Notes: generated by a model from the sequence alone, not told the origin. A stretch of DNA of 64,000 nucleotides from Massilia sp. YIM B02443 (GCF_030411955.1 NZ_JASNRA010000015.1:92909-156908); one strand, 5' to 3'. Positions 9,146 to 18,075 are shown, numbered from the stretch's first letter. Numbers and translations: made by a program.

Positions 9146-9979
9146 ATGTCTCCTGACGAATACTGCCAGCAAAAGACCGTCCAGAGCGGCTCCAGTTTCT
9201 ACTACAGCTTCCTGTTCCTTCCGCCCGAGCGCCGGCGTGCGATCACCGCGCTGTACGCGTTCTGCCGCGAGGTCGACGACACCGTCGACGATGCCACCGA
9301 CGGCTCGGTGGCGCGCATCAAGCTGGCCTGGTGGCGCACCGAGGTCTCGAAGATGTACGGCGGCACCCCGACCCACCCGGTAATGCTGGCGCTGCAGCCG
9401 CACGTCGCCACCTATGACCTGCAGGAGCAGCACCTGCTGGCGATCGTCGACGGCATGGAGATGGACCTCGACCAGAGCCGCTACCTCGATTACGCCGGCC
9501 TGCAGCGCTACTGCTGGCACGTGGCCGGCGTGGTCGGCATCCTGTCGGCCAGCATCTTCGGCTACACCAATCCGCAGACCCTGCAATACGCCGAGAAGCT
9601 GGGCCTTGCCTTCCAGCTGACCAACATCATCCGCGACGTCGGCGACGACGCGCGCAAGGGCCGCATCTACCTGCCGGTGAACGACCTGCAGAAGTTCGGC
9701 GTCACCGCCAACGACCTGCTGAAACTCCAGCACAGCGACAAGTTCGAGGCGTTGATGCGATTCCAGGCCGAGCGCGCCCAGGCCATCTACGACGAAGCGC
9801 TGGCCCTGCTGCCGAAGGAAGACCGGCGCGCCCAGCGCCCCGGCCTGATGATGGCGGCGATCTACCGCACCCTGCTGGATGAAATCCAGCGCGACGGCTT
9901 CCATGTCCTGAACCAGCGCATCTCGCTCACGCCGCTGCGCAAGCTCTGGCTGGCGTGGAAGACCTATGTTCGGACCTGA
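9146..9979 (+). CDS. hpnD: Presqualene diphosphate synthase HpnD
   Basis: Condenses two farnesyl diphosphates to presqualene diphosphate in the cytosol. 277 residues from the ATG at 9146 (MSPDEYCQQKTVQSGSSFYYSF), a typical HpnD start. An upstream in-frame ATG at 9089 would add 19 unrelated residues. The Asp-rich motifs are REVDDTVDD (about 43-51) and RDVGDDARKGR (about 164-174). The gene is 109 nt after hpnC and overlaps hpnE by 14 nt, so the three are one operon. Confidence 0.95.
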   Translation: MSPDEYCQQKTVQSGSSFYYSFLFLPPERRRAITALYAFCREVDDTVDDATDGSVARIKLAWWRTEVSKMYGGTPTHPVMLALQPHVATYDLQEQHLLAIVDGMEMDLDQSRYLDYAGLQRYCWHVAGVVGILSASIFGYTNPQTLQYAEKLGLAFQLTNIIRDVGDDARKGRIYLPVNDLQKFGVTANDLLKLQHSDKFEALMRFQAERAQAIYDEALALLPKEDRRAQRPGLMMAAIYRTLLDEIQRDGFHVLNQRISLTPLRKLWLAWKTYVRT

Positions 9980-11408
9980 GAAGGCCGGTCCTGCCAATGC
10001 ATTGCGGGTCGCGGTCGCCGGCGGCGGCTGGGCCGGCTGCGCGGCGGCAGTGGAACTGACGCGCCGGGGCCACCACGTGACGCTGTTCGAAGCGGCGCGC
10101 AGCCTGGGCGGACGCGCCCGCGGGGTCGAAGTGCGCGGGATGGCGCTCGACAACGGCCAGCACATCCTGCTCGGCGCTTACCGCGACTGCCTGCGCCTGA
10201 TGCGCCAGGTCGGCGTCGACCTCGATGCTGCCCTGCTGCGCCTGCCGGTGCAGATGCGCTATCCGAGTGGCGGCGACGGCATGGACTTCGCCGCGCCGCG
10301 CTTGCCGGCGCCGCTGCACCTGGCCGTGGCCCTGCTGCGCGCGAAAGGATTGGGGCGCAAGGACAAGCTGGCCCTGGCGCGCCTGAACAGCGCGGCCAAG
10401 TGGATGGGCTGGCAACTGAACGACGACTGCACCGTGGCCGAACTGCTGGAGCGCTTCGACCAGACTCCGAGATTGATCCGCCTGATGTGGCGCCCGCTGT
10501 GCATCGCGGCCCTGAACACGCCGCCCGAGCGCGCGTCCGCCAACGTATTCCTGGCGGTGCTGCGCGACAGCCTCGGTGCGCGCACTCGCGCCGCTTCCGA
10601 CATGCTGCTGCCGCGCCTGCCGATGGGCGCCCTGTTCCCGGAACCTGCCGGGGCCTGGCTCGAACGGCAAGGCGGCGCGCTGCGCCTGGGCGTGAAGGTG
10701 GCCGCCGTCAACGGGGAAAATGAGGGCTGGCGCCTCGACCTCACCGGCCAGGCCGCCGGCGGCGCCGCCAGCGAACGCTTCGACGCCGTGGTGCTGGCCA
10801 CCCCGGCCGCGCAAAGCGCAACCCTGCTGGCGTCCTTGCCCGGCATGGAGACGCTGGCGTCCCAGCTGGCCGGCTTCGACTACGAGCCGATCGCCACCTG
10901 CTACCTGCAATACCCGCCCGGCACCCGGCTCGATCTGCCGTTCTATGCGCTGGAAGACGATCCGGCAAACCGCCGCTGGGGCCAGTTCGTGTTCGACCGC
11001 GCCCGGCTCGACGCCGGCCAGGACGGTCTGCTGGCCGTGGTGGTCAGCGCCGCCGGCGAGGCCGGTGAGCTGTCGCGCGAGGCGCTGGCGACGGCCATCA
11101 CGGCCCAGCTGGCGCAGGACTTCGGGCGCCCGGAGCTCGCCAGCCCAGGCTGGACCCGGGTGATCACCGAAAAGCGCGCCACCTTCTCGTGCACCCCGGC
11201 CTTGAAGCGTCCGGACAAGGCCACCGGCCTGCCGGGCCTGGTGCTGGCCGGCGACTACACGGCCAGCGACTACCCGGCGACCCTGGAAACGGCGGTGCGC
11301 AGCGGCCTGGCGGCGGCGACGGCCATCCGCGCCTATGGCGCCCTGCCCCGCGAAAAGCGCAGCCTGTCGCACAGCCGTGGTGCAGCCGCCGGCGATTCCA
11401 TACAGTAG
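9966..11408 (+). CDS. hpnE: Hydroxysqualene dehydroxylase HpnE (FAD amine-oxidase fold)
   Basis: Flavoprotein that reduces hydroxysqualene to squalene, completing the HpnCDE route to hopanoid or sterol precursors. 480 residues. The dinucleotide-binding motif GGGWAGCAAAVELTRRG appears near residue 19, followed by the acidic beta-2 end (VTLFEAARSLGGRAR). The C-terminal flavin motif is GLVLAGDYTASDYPATLE near 422-439. The start overlaps the hpnD stop by 14 nt. The start MFGPEKAG is the only reasonable one, because the Rossmann strand begins at residue 13. Confidence 0.95.
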   Translation: MFGPEKAGPANALRVAVAGGGWAGCAAAVELTRRGHHVTLFEAARSLGGRARGVEVRGMALDNGQHILLGAYRDCLRLMRQVGVDLDAALLRLPVQMRYPSGGDGMDFAAPRLPAPLHLAVALLRAKGLGRKDKLALARLNSAAKWMGWQLNDDCTVAELLERFDQTPRLIRLMWRPLCIAALNTPPERASANVFLAVLRDSLGARTRAASDMLLPRLPMGALFPEPAGAWLERQGGALRLGVKVAAVNGENEGWRLDLTGQAAGGAASERFDAVVLATPAAQSATLLASLPGMETLASQLAGFDYEPIATCYLQYPPGTRLDLPFYALEDDPANRRWGQFVFDRARLDAGQDGLLAVVVSAAGEAGELSREALATAITAQLAQDFGRPELASPGWTRVITEKRATFSCTPALKRPDKATGLPGLVLAGDYTASDYPATLETAVRSGLAAATAIRAYGALPREKRSLSHSRGAAAGDSIQ

Positions 11409-11426
11409 CAGCATCGACACACATGC

Positions 11427-11609
11427 ATGGAATCCGTCATGACACCCCCACCCGGCCTGCGCGCCGTACGCTTCCCGATCGTCCTGCTGGCGCTGGTGGC
11501 CCTGGCCATCGCCAGCACCGCGGTGCTGGTCCATCCGGAGCTGATCGGCGGCTCGGCCCACGCCACCTCGGCCGCGATCGGCTCGATTCCGGTCATCGGC
11601 CATCCGTGA
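11427..11609 (+). CDS. Small hypothetical membrane protein
   Basis: A possible 60-residue protein, or 56 from the ATG at 11439, with one hydrophobic stretch (FPIVLLALVALAIASTAVLV) and a short Gly/Ala-rich tail. It fills the gap between hpnE and the DUF1700 gene on the same strand. The Shine-Dalgarno signal is weak. I do not recognise the family. Codon use looks like its neighbours, but the length makes the call uncertain. Confidence 0.4.
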   Translation: MESVMTPPPGLRAVRFPIVLLALVALAIASTAVLVHPELIGGSAHATSAAIGSIPVIGHP

Positions 11610-11625
11610 GTCATGAGTAAGCACC

Positions 11626-12423
11626 ATGGGTAAGCTCGAATACCTCGACGCGCTCAAGCGGGCCCTGGCCGGCCTGCCGCCCGAGCTCCAGGCCAGGACC
11701 CTGGCCTGGTACGAGCAGCGTTTCGTCGACGGCGTCGCCGCCGGCCGGCGCGAAGAGGACGTGGCACAGGAGCTGGGCGACCCGCGCCAGGTGGCGGTGA
11801 CGCTGCGCACCAGCGCCCACCTGGAGGCGCTGAAGGACAAGAAGCCGGCCGGCGCGCCGCTGCGCACGCTGCTCTCAAGCCTGGGGCTGCTGGTGTTCAA
11901 CCTGTTCATGGCGATTCCGGCCGCGGTGTACGCCAGCCTGCTGGTGGCGCTGTACGCGAGCGCGTTCGGCTTTTATGTGTCCGGCATCGCGATCACCGCC
12001 AGCGGCCTGGCCGGCGCCAACGAACTGGTGCTGAGCGCCCCGCTCGACCATGTGGTGGTGGTAGACGACGGCGAGCCCCGGCGGCGCCCGGCGCAGACCC
12101 GCATCTCGATCAGCGAGAACGGCATCCACGTATTCGAAGAAGAGGCCGAGGACGCCGCGCCGCCACCGGAGCCGGACGCCACCGGCGACAAGGACCGCTC
12201 GACCATGCGCGTGATCCGCGGCGCCGAGGCGGTGGCCGAACGCAAGATCCAGATCACGACCGACCTCGATCCCGATTCGCGCACCACGCAAACCCTGTTC
12301 GGCTGCGGCCTGATCCTGGGCGGCATCGCCCTGTTCCTGCTGGCGCTGGTGATCAGCAAGTACACCCTGATCGGCCTGCGCCGCTATGCCCGCATGAACA
12401 TGTCGCTGTTGAGAGGGACCTGA
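11626..12423 (+). CDS. DUF1700-family membrane protein
   Basis: 265 residues. The first 70 form the helical DUF1700 module (LEYLDALKRALAGLPPELQ, then EEDVAQELGDP), typical of small regulators of envelope state. Hydrophobic helices follow (about 85-135; LLVFNLFMAIPAAVYASLL). Then comes a soluble, acidic middle segment and a last membrane span near the C-terminus (LILGGIALFLLALVISKY). DUF1700 proteins usually pair with a PadR regulator and a DUF2807 protein. Here the DUF2807 gene follows 3 nt later but no PadR gene is seen. Function unknown. Confidence 0.82.
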   Translation: MGKLEYLDALKRALAGLPPELQARTLAWYEQRFVDGVAAGRREEDVAQELGDPRQVAVTLRTSAHLEALKDKKPAGAPLRTLLSSLGLLVFNLFMAIPAAVYASLLVALYASAFGFYVSGIAITASGLAGANELVLSAPLDHVVVVDDGEPRRRPAQTRISISENGIHVFEEEAEDAAPPPEPDATGDKDRSTMRVIRGAEAVAERKIQITTDLDPDSRTTQTLFGCGLILGGIALFLLALVISKYTLIGLRRYARMNMSLLRGT

Positions 12424-12426
12424 ACG

Positions 12427-13233
12427 GTGCGCGCCTTGATGAAAGTCGGTTTCAGCCTGCTGGTGCTGGCCTGCGTGCTGGTCGCGCTCAGCTACAGCAT
12501 GCTGCGCGCCAGCGGCACCACCTCGGCCAGCCAGGGACGCCAGGTGGCGCGCGAAGTGCGCACGGTGCCGGACGGCGTCGACGCGGTCGCTCTCGAAGGG
12601 CCGATCGACCTGACCCTGCGCTACGGCCCCACGCCGGCGCTGCAGGTCAGCGGCGAACAGCGCCTGCTCGGCAATGTCGAGGTGACGCAGGAAGGCCCGG
12701 TGCTGCACATCGGCATCCGCGGCATGGTGCTGCGCCACCGCCAGCCGCTCGAAGTCGAGCTGACGCTGCCGGCCTTGAGCGCCGTGACGCTGACCGGCAA
12801 CGGCGACAGCACGGTCAACGGCTTTTCGGGCGAGCGCATCGTGGTGCAGCTGAACGGCTCCGGTTCGGCGCGCTTCAATGGCCGTTTCCGGCGGGTCGAG
12901 GCGGGCGTCAGCGGCAGCGGCGACCTGGACGTGAACGCGGGCGCCGCGGTGGATCGCTTCGAAGCGCGCCTGATGGGGTCCGGCAGCCTGACCGTGGTCG
13001 GCAACGCGCGCGAGCTCGAAGCCGAATCGTCCGGCTCCGGGCGGCTCGATGCCGAACACCTGCGCGCCGACACCGTGATGCTGAGCCAGACCGGGTCCGG
13101 CGACAGCATCGTGCAGGCGCGCAGCAAGACCAGCATTTCGCTCAGCGGCAGCGGCGATGTGGAAGTGCATGGCAACCCGGGCGAGCGCGGCACGAGCCGC
13201 ACCGGTACCGGCAGCGTCAGCTACGTCGAATGA
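12427..13233 (+). CDS. DUF2807 (GIN domain) exported beta-helical protein
   Basis: 268 residues from a GTG at 12427, chosen because GAGAGGGA lies 8 nt upstream; an ATG 12 nt later is the alternative. One N-terminal membrane or signal helix (VGFSLLVLACVLVALSYSML) precedes an extracytoplasmic repeat domain. That domain is full of GSG motifs (GNGDSTV, GSGSARF, GSGDLDV, GSGSLTV, GSGRLDA, GSGDSIV, GSGDVEV) at about 20-residue spacing, as in the right-handed beta-helix of the GIN domain. It is coupled to the DUF1700 gene. Its role is unknown; an envelope or surface function is inferred. Confidence 0.83.
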   Translation: MRALMKVGFSLLVLACVLVALSYSMLRASGTTSASQGRQVAREVRTVPDGVDAVALEGPIDLTLRYGPTPALQVSGEQRLLGNVEVTQEGPVLHIGIRGMVLRHRQPLEVELTLPALSAVTLTGNGDSTVNGFSGERIVVQLNGSGSARFNGRFRRVEAGVSGSGDLDVNAGAAVDRFEARLMGSGSLTVVGNARELEAESSGSGRLDAEHLRADTVMLSQTGSGDSIVQARSKTSISLSGSGDVEVHGNPGERGTSRTGTGSVSYVE

Positions 13234-13235
13234 CG

Positions 13236-13565
13236 ATCCATCCAGGCTTCGGCAGCGACCGGCGCTTGCCGGCATCGGGGCGACCTTGCTGGTGCACCTG
13301 GCATTGATCGCCGGATGGCAGATGGCGCGCCAGGCGCCGCCGGCGCACATGGGAAGCGCCCAAAATCGAGGAGCTGGTGAACCAGACCGGCGACGGCGCG
13401 CGCCGCACGCGCGTCATCACCGGCCGCGGCACCTACTGCATCACCGAACGCTCGCCCGTCACCAGCATCGACATGATCGAAAAGCACGGCAAGCAGCGCT
13501 TCACGAATTGCCCGCAGCATGAGACGCCGGCCAGGCCGCAGGAGTGGCGCACGGCGCGCGATTGA
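13236..13565 (+). pseudogene. Decayed gene for a TonB-like or other single-span protein
   Basis: Two pieces in different frames look like one broken gene. Around 13240-13360 one frame reads a basic start plus a membrane helix (GIGATLLVHLALIAGWQMA). From about 13355 another frame reads EAPKIEELVNQTGDG and RVITGRGTYCITERSP up to the stop at 13563-13565. No single frame joins them and no good start codon precedes the first piece, so a frameshift and probably an internal deletion have occurred. The N-terminus resembles the membrane anchor of TonB-like proteins, but the family is uncertain. Confidence 0.55.
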
Positions 13566-13685
13566 ACACGTCGAACCACATCCCAGGGCCAGAACAGAGC
13601 TAGCGTGAAAAAGCGCGTACATTCGCGTGTGCTCCCATGCGTATACTCGACGGCTTGCCCGTTCGCAGCGCTACAAGTCCTATCC

Positions 13686-14846
13686 ATGCCCCGACTTCGC
13701 CACCCACTCGCCGCCAGCCTTGTTGCCCTGTGCCTGGCGCTACCTTCCGCAAGTGCCGCGCCGTCGCCGGCCCCGCACGAACGGCGCCACGCGCTCGAGC
13801 GCGATGTGGAAGCGATGCTGCAAGGCCTGGTCTCGCAACAGGATTGGGCTGGCAACGTCGCCATCGTCTATGCCGGCAAACAGATCGTGCGCGGCGCGTA
13901 CGGCACAGGCGAGCGTACGTGGCAGATCCCGACCCGGCGCGACGCCGTGTACCGCGTCGGCTCGGTCACCAAGATGTTTACTGCGGTGGCGGTGCTGCAG
14001 CTGGTCCAGTCAGGCCGGTTGTCGCTGGATGCATCGGTGCGCGCGACGCTGCCCGATCTGCCGGCAGAGTTGCAGCCGGTCACGATCCGACAGCTGTTGA
14101 ACCACACCAGCGGCATCCCCGAATACATGGCCAGCACCAATTCGTTCCGCAAGCTGGTGCGCGTCGATCGTGAGCCCGGCGCCGTGCTGGCGCTGGTGCA
14201 GGACCAGCCCCTGCGCTTCGTCCCGGGAACCAAATACGATTATTCGAACACGAATTACGTGGCGCTTGGCCTGGTCATCGAAAAGCTAACCGGCAAACCA
14301 TACGCGCAAGACGTCGAGGCACGCTTCCTGCAACCGCTCGGCATGCGGCATTCCGGCTACTTCGACTACACCCGGATCGTGCCGTCGCTCGTTCCCGGCT
14401 ATCTGCGCGACGACGACGGCAGGTTGCAGAACATGTTCCATATCGCGCCCAGCATGGTGTACGCCGCCGGTAACCTGTATTCGTCGATCGACGACCTCTT
14501 GACCTGGGATCGGGCATTGCACGACACCGATGCGCTGGGCCTCGACCCGGCGCTCAGGAAGGAGATGTTCCGCAACCAGGGCTTCGGCTACGGCTTCGGC
14601 GCCTTCGTTGACGTCATCGATGGCGAGCCCGCCGCAGGTCACGGCGGCACCCTGCCGGGCTACCAGCTTGGCTACATCCGTTTCATGCGACTGCCGCTGA
14701 CGGTGATGGTGCTGACCAACGTGTCGCCGACCGATGTCGACAAGATGGCGTTCGATCTCGCCAGGCTGTTCTTCAAGCACTGCGGCAAGACGGCGCCAGC
14801 CGAACAATGTGGCCTGGCGCCGCTTGAGCGTAGCTCGAAACGTTAG
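13686..14846 (+). CDS. Serine hydrolase of the beta-lactamase / DD-peptidase superfamily
   Basis: 386 residues from the ATG at 13686. The leader (LAASLVALCLALPSASA) suggests export to the periplasm. The SxxK motif is SVTK with nucleophile Ser near residue 99, the YxN motif is YSN near 185, and the third motif is HGG near 319. This is the class C beta-lactamase fold also used by esterases and D-amino peptidases (PF00144). The sequence alone does not show which activity applies. An upstream ATG at 13605 is open but would put 27 residues before the signal. The gene stands alone. Confidence 0.87.
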   Translation: MPRLRHPLAASLVALCLALPSASAAPSPAPHERRHALERDVEAMLQGLVSQQDWAGNVAIVYAGKQIVRGAYGTGERTWQIPTRRDAVYRVGSVTKMFTAVAVLQLVQSGRLSLDASVRATLPDLPAELQPVTIRQLLNHTSGIPEYMASTNSFRKLVRVDREPGAVLALVQDQPLRFVPGTKYDYSNTNYVALGLVIEKLTGKPYAQDVEARFLQPLGMRHSGYFDYTRIVPSLVPGYLRDDDGRLQNMFHIAPSMVYAAGNLYSSIDDLLTWDRALHDTDALGLDPALRKEMFRNQGFGYGFGAFVDVIDGEPAAGHGGTLPGYQLGYIRFMRLPLTVMVLTNVSPTDVDKMAFDLARLFFKHCGKTAPAEQCGLAPLERSSKR

Positions 14847-14947
14847 TCAGTGATGAGGCAACCCGAGCTGAACGCTAACTATTGTTCAGTGCGTGTCCAC
14901 TTGTCGGCACTGACACCATGCACGCTCTTTTTCGACGTCGACCCGGG

Positions 14948-16105
14948 TCACGCCGGCGGCGTCCACTCCGCTGCATGGACACGGTTGCGACCGCTACGCT
15001 TAGCGACGTACATCAGCTCATCGGCGTGCGCGATCAGGGCGTGGCCGGCAATGCCTGGCAGGCTGGTCGACAAGCGCGCGCCGACCACGCCGAAGCTTGC
15101 CGTGGCCTGGATGCGAACCTCGCCGTGCAGGCTGCTCGCCGCGGCCTGGTGCGCACGGATGCGCTCCGCCAGCGCTTGCCCCTCGGCCAGGTCGGTATCA
15201 CGCAGGATCAACAGGAATTCCTCGCCGCCATAGCGCACCACGGTGTCGATGCCGTCACGGGTCATCGACAGCAGCAGATGGGCAAAGTCCTGCAGCAGTT
15301 TGTCGCCGGCCTGGTGGCCGTGGGTGTCGTTGATCGCCTTGAAACCGTCCAGGTCGCAGACGACGATGGTCAGCGCCGAGCGCTGTCGCCGGGCGCGATC
15401 GATCTCCTGCTCGAGCAGGCCCGCGTTCAGGTGACGCCGGTTGAAGGCGCCGGTGAGGGGATCGCGTACCGAGTGGTCGATCAGGATTTGCTGGGTCCAG
15501 TAATGCCGGCGCGACAAACAGGCGTCGCGGCGTGCGGCAATGGCGCCGAACAGGTTCGCGAGCATCAGGAGCATGGTCATGGTCGACAGCTGGCGCGGGC
15601 TGGCCATGTCGAAGACGTGCACCAGCGCCAGGAAGGCAGCGCTGGCGCTGAGGGCAATCGTCGTCGCGGTCACCAGCCGGTTCGGAATGAACAGGTACAC
15701 GATGATGAGCATGATGGCCATCGACATGCCGTGCAGTAGCAGATCGCCCCGGAAATACGCGATCAGCAAAAACGTCAACATCGTGAGGCTGGTGAATGCG
15801 GTCGCGGCGCGGTAGGCGGTATGGGCTGGATTGGTGCTCCGGCGCGTGAGCACGATGCCCGTCAACGCCACGACTGCGATGGCCAGGCGCGCTGCGAACA
15901 GTGTCAGTGTCGCGCTGCCATAACCGAGATGGGCCGCATCGGCCAGCGCGAACGCCAGAAAAAACAGGGCGCAGAATGCGAGCGACCGGGCCGACTCGTG
16001 CTGGATCGCGCTGCCCTGCTCGCGCAGGAAGGCAGATTCGATGGTGGCCGATGCAAATTCACCGTTCCAGCGCGTGACAGCACCGGGAGACTGCAGCTTG
16101 GACAT
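14948..16105 (-). CDS. Membrane diguanylate cyclase (GGDEF)
   Basis: 385 residues. The N-terminal half has about six hydrophobic segments (roughly residues 45-210). The GGDEF domain occupies the C-terminal third with the active-site motif GGEEF near 293-297, so cyclic di-GMP synthesis is likely. The inhibitory RxxD site expected five residues before GGEEF is missing (DGID is found there), so product inhibition may be weak. No known sensor domain is recognisable in the membrane part. Monocistronic; start MSKLQSPGAV at 16105. Confidence 0.9.
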   Translation of the reverse strand: MSKLQSPGAVTRWNGEFASATIESAFLREQGSAIQHESARSLAFCALFFLAFALADAAHLGYGSATLTLFAARLAIAVVALTGIVLTRRSTNPAHTAYRAATAFTSLTMLTFLLIAYFRGDLLLHGMSMAIMLIIVYLFIPNRLVTATTIALSASAAFLALVHVFDMASPRQLSTMTMLLMLANLFGAIAARRDACLSRRHYWTQQILIDHSVRDPLTGAFNRRHLNAGLLEQEIDRARRQRSALTIVVCDLDGFKAINDTHGHQAGDKLLQDFAHLLLSMTRDGIDTVVRYGGEEFLLILRDTDLAEGQALAERIRAHQAAASSLHGEVRIQATASFGVVGARLSTSLPGIAGHALIAHADELMYVAKRSGRNRVHAAEWTPPA

Positions 16106-16279
16106 GGAAGGGTTCGTCGGACGAAAACGAGCCAGACTGTAGCGACTTATTGCATTGATGTAAAGAATTCATGCAAAAATGGTCGTATTCATCGCCGATG
16201 CGGGAGGGTGGAAATGCGCACCGCGCTCGATAGTGGGCTGCCCGGCGCTGGATACCGAACCTTCTCCACGACCAGGCTG

Positions 16280-17536
16280 TCAATGATCTGGCGCGCAAGC
16301 GCGCAGCCAGTCGAGCGCCGCGGCTCCGCTGGCGCGCCCGCTGGCGAAGCACGCCGTCAGCAGATAGCCGCCGGTCGGCGCCTCCCAATCGACCATCTCG
16401 CCCGCCACGAAAGTACCGGGCAGCGCGCGCAGCATGGCCCCATCATCGGCCAGCGCTTCGAACCGCACCCCGCCGGCGCTGCTGATCGCTTCGTCGATCG
16501 GGCGCGTGCGCAGTAGTTTCACCGGCAGCCGTTTGATCGCAGCAGCCAGGCGCGCCGGGTCGGCATAATCGTCGCGGCTCAGGCATTCATGCAGCAGCCC
16601 CGCCTTGACGCCCTTGATCCCGAGCCGGCTTTGCAGGTGGCTCGATATCGAGCGCGAGCCGCGCGGCCGGGTCACTTCGGCCTCGACCCGCTCCGCGCTC
16701 AGGTCCGGCGCCAGGTCGAGCCAGACGGTGGCGTTGCCGTCGCGAGCGATCGCGTCGCGCAGCGGCGCCGACAGCGCGTACACCAGGCTGCCCTCGATGC
16801 CGCTCTGCGTGACCACGAACTGCCCCTTGCGCCACGCCAGCTGCCCATCCTGCGCGCGCCAGCCCAGCGCCACCGTGATCAACGGCTCGCCCGCATAACG
16901 GCTGCTGAAATGCTCGCTCCAGTCGGCATCGAAGCCGCAATTGGCGGGAACCAGCGGCGCCACGTCGACGCCGTGCTCCCGCAACAGCGGCGCCCATGCC
17001 CCGTCCGAGCCGAGCCGCGCCCAGCTGGCGCCGCCCAGAGCGAGGATGGTGGCGTCGGCGTCCACCTGCACATCACCGTCCGGCGACGACAGCAGCAGAC
17101 GACCGTCGCGCCAGCCCAGCCAGCGATGCCGCATGTGAAAGCGCACGCCGCCTTCGCGCAGCCGGTGCAGCCAGGCGCGCAGCAGCGGCGCCGCCTTCAT
17201 CTCGAGCGGGAACACGCGGCCCGAGCTGCCGACAAAGGTGTCGATCCCGAGCTCGTGGATCCAGGCGCGCACCGCATCGGCGTCGAAGTCTTCGAGCCAG
17301 CGCGCCACCTGTTCGCGGCGCGGGCCGTAGCGGGCGACGAAGTCGGGATACGGTTCCGAGTGCGTGATGTTCATGCCGCCCTTCCCGGCCAGCAGGAATT
17401 TGCGGCCGACGCTGGCCATGGCGTCGTAGACGTCGACCTGCACGCCGGCTGCCGCCAGCACCTCGGCCGCCATCAGCCCGGCGGGACCGCCGCCGATGAC
17501 GGCGACGCGAAATGCAGGTGGATGGGGCTGGTTCAT
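16280..17536 (-). CDS. BaiN/HI0933-type FAD-dependent oxidoreductase
   Basis: Flavoprotein of the PF03486 family, 418 residues. It has the FAD-binding motif VIGGGPAGLMAAEVLAAAG near residues 12-30 and the family-specific GRKFLLAGKGGMNITHSEP near 50-68. The end (GTFVAGEMVDWEAPTGGYLL) is the usual second flavin motif. Most members have no assigned substrate. The start at 17536 (MNQPHPPAFRVAVIGG) puts the Rossmann strand at the N-terminus; a 28-codon upstream extension reaches the next gene's regulatory region and is rejected. Divergent from the XRE-controlled operon. Confidence 0.9.
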   Translation of the reverse strand: MNQPHPPAFRVAVIGGGPAGLMAAEVLAAAGVQVDVYDAMASVGRKFLLAGKGGMNITHSEPYPDFVARYGPRREQVARWLEDFDADAVRAWIHELGIDTFVGSSGRVFPLEMKAAPLLRAWLHRLREGGVRFHMRHRWLGWRDGRLLLSSPDGDVQVDADATILALGGASWARLGSDGAWAPLLREHGVDVAPLVPANCGFDADWSEHFSSRYAGEPLITVALGWRAQDGQLAWRKGQFVVTQSGIEGSLVYALSAPLRDAIARDGNATVWLDLAPDLSAERVEAEVTRPRGSRSISSHLQSRLGIKGVKAGLLHECLSRDDYADPARLAAAIKRLPVKLLRTRPIDEAISSAGGVRFEALADDGAMLRALPGTFVAGEMVDWEAPTGGYLLTACFASGRASGAAALDWLRACAPDH

Positions 17537-17600
17537 GGCGGACTCGGACAGGTTGATCGAACAGGGTCCGCATTGTAGTCGAGATCGGAGCCAGGATGCC

Positions 17601-17660
17601 ATGTAAAGGATGCTTGACATCGGCCGACAGCGCGCCTACGATGTAAAGCATCCTTTACTT
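17601..17660 (+). promoter_or_regulatory. Sigma70 promoter with two operator palindromes
   Basis: TTGACA (17614-17619) and TACGAT (17637-17642) are separated by exactly 17 nt. Two copies of a palindrome flank them. ATGTAAAG-GATG-CTTGACAT (17601-17620) covers the -35 box. ATGTAAAG-CATC-CTTTACTT (17641-17660) overlaps the end of the -10 box and the start site. Their centres are 40 bp apart, about four helical turns, which suits two repressor dimers on one face. The likely binder is the XRE protein encoded at 18097, giving autoregulation. Confidence 0.75.
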
Positions 17661-17676
17661 GCAGAGAGAGCACACC

Positions 17677-18075
17677 ATGACCAGGAACGCGCACGAAAAA
17701 CGGGTCGGCAACCTTTACCTTCGCGAGCTGGGCATTGCGCTGCTGACCTACACGGTCTTGCTGGTAGCGGCGATCCGCCTCGGCCGGCCAATGGAAGAAG
17801 GCCTGCTGCGCACCGCCTTCCTGCTCTCGCCGATGATCGGCTTCGGCCTGATGCTGTGGGCGATCGCGCGCCACCTGAACCGGGTCGACGAATACCTGCG
17901 CATGTTCCTGCTCGAGTCGTTCGCGCTGGCGGCCGGCATCACCGCTGGCCTGACTTTCACCTATGGCTTCCTCGAGACCGCGGGCTACCCGAAGTTGTCG
18001 ATGTTCTCGGTATGGATGGTCCTGTGCAGCGCCACAATGCTGGTGTGTCTGGTACGTTCACTGCGCAACCGCTGA
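17677..18075 (+). CDS. Small integral membrane protein, unknown function
   Basis: 132 residues from the ATG at 17677, preceded by a GAGAGAG ribosome binding site. Four hydrophobic segments are visible (IALLTYTVLLVAAIRLG, TAFLLSPMIGFGLMLWAIA, FALAAGITAGLTFTYGFL and MFSVWMVLCSATMLVCLV). Positive residues at the N-terminus suggest it faces the cytoplasm. It is the first gene behind the operator-flanked promoter and is followed 21 nt later by an XRE regulator, a pairing seen for several uncharacterised membrane proteins. I do not recognise a specific family. Confidence 0.75.
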   Translation: MTRNAHEKRVGNLYLRELGIALLTYTVLLVAAIRLGRPMEEGLLRTAFLLSPMIGFGLMLWAIARHLNRVDEYLRMFLLESFALAAGITAGLTFTYGFLETAGYPKLSMFSVWMVLCSATMLVCLVRSLRNR

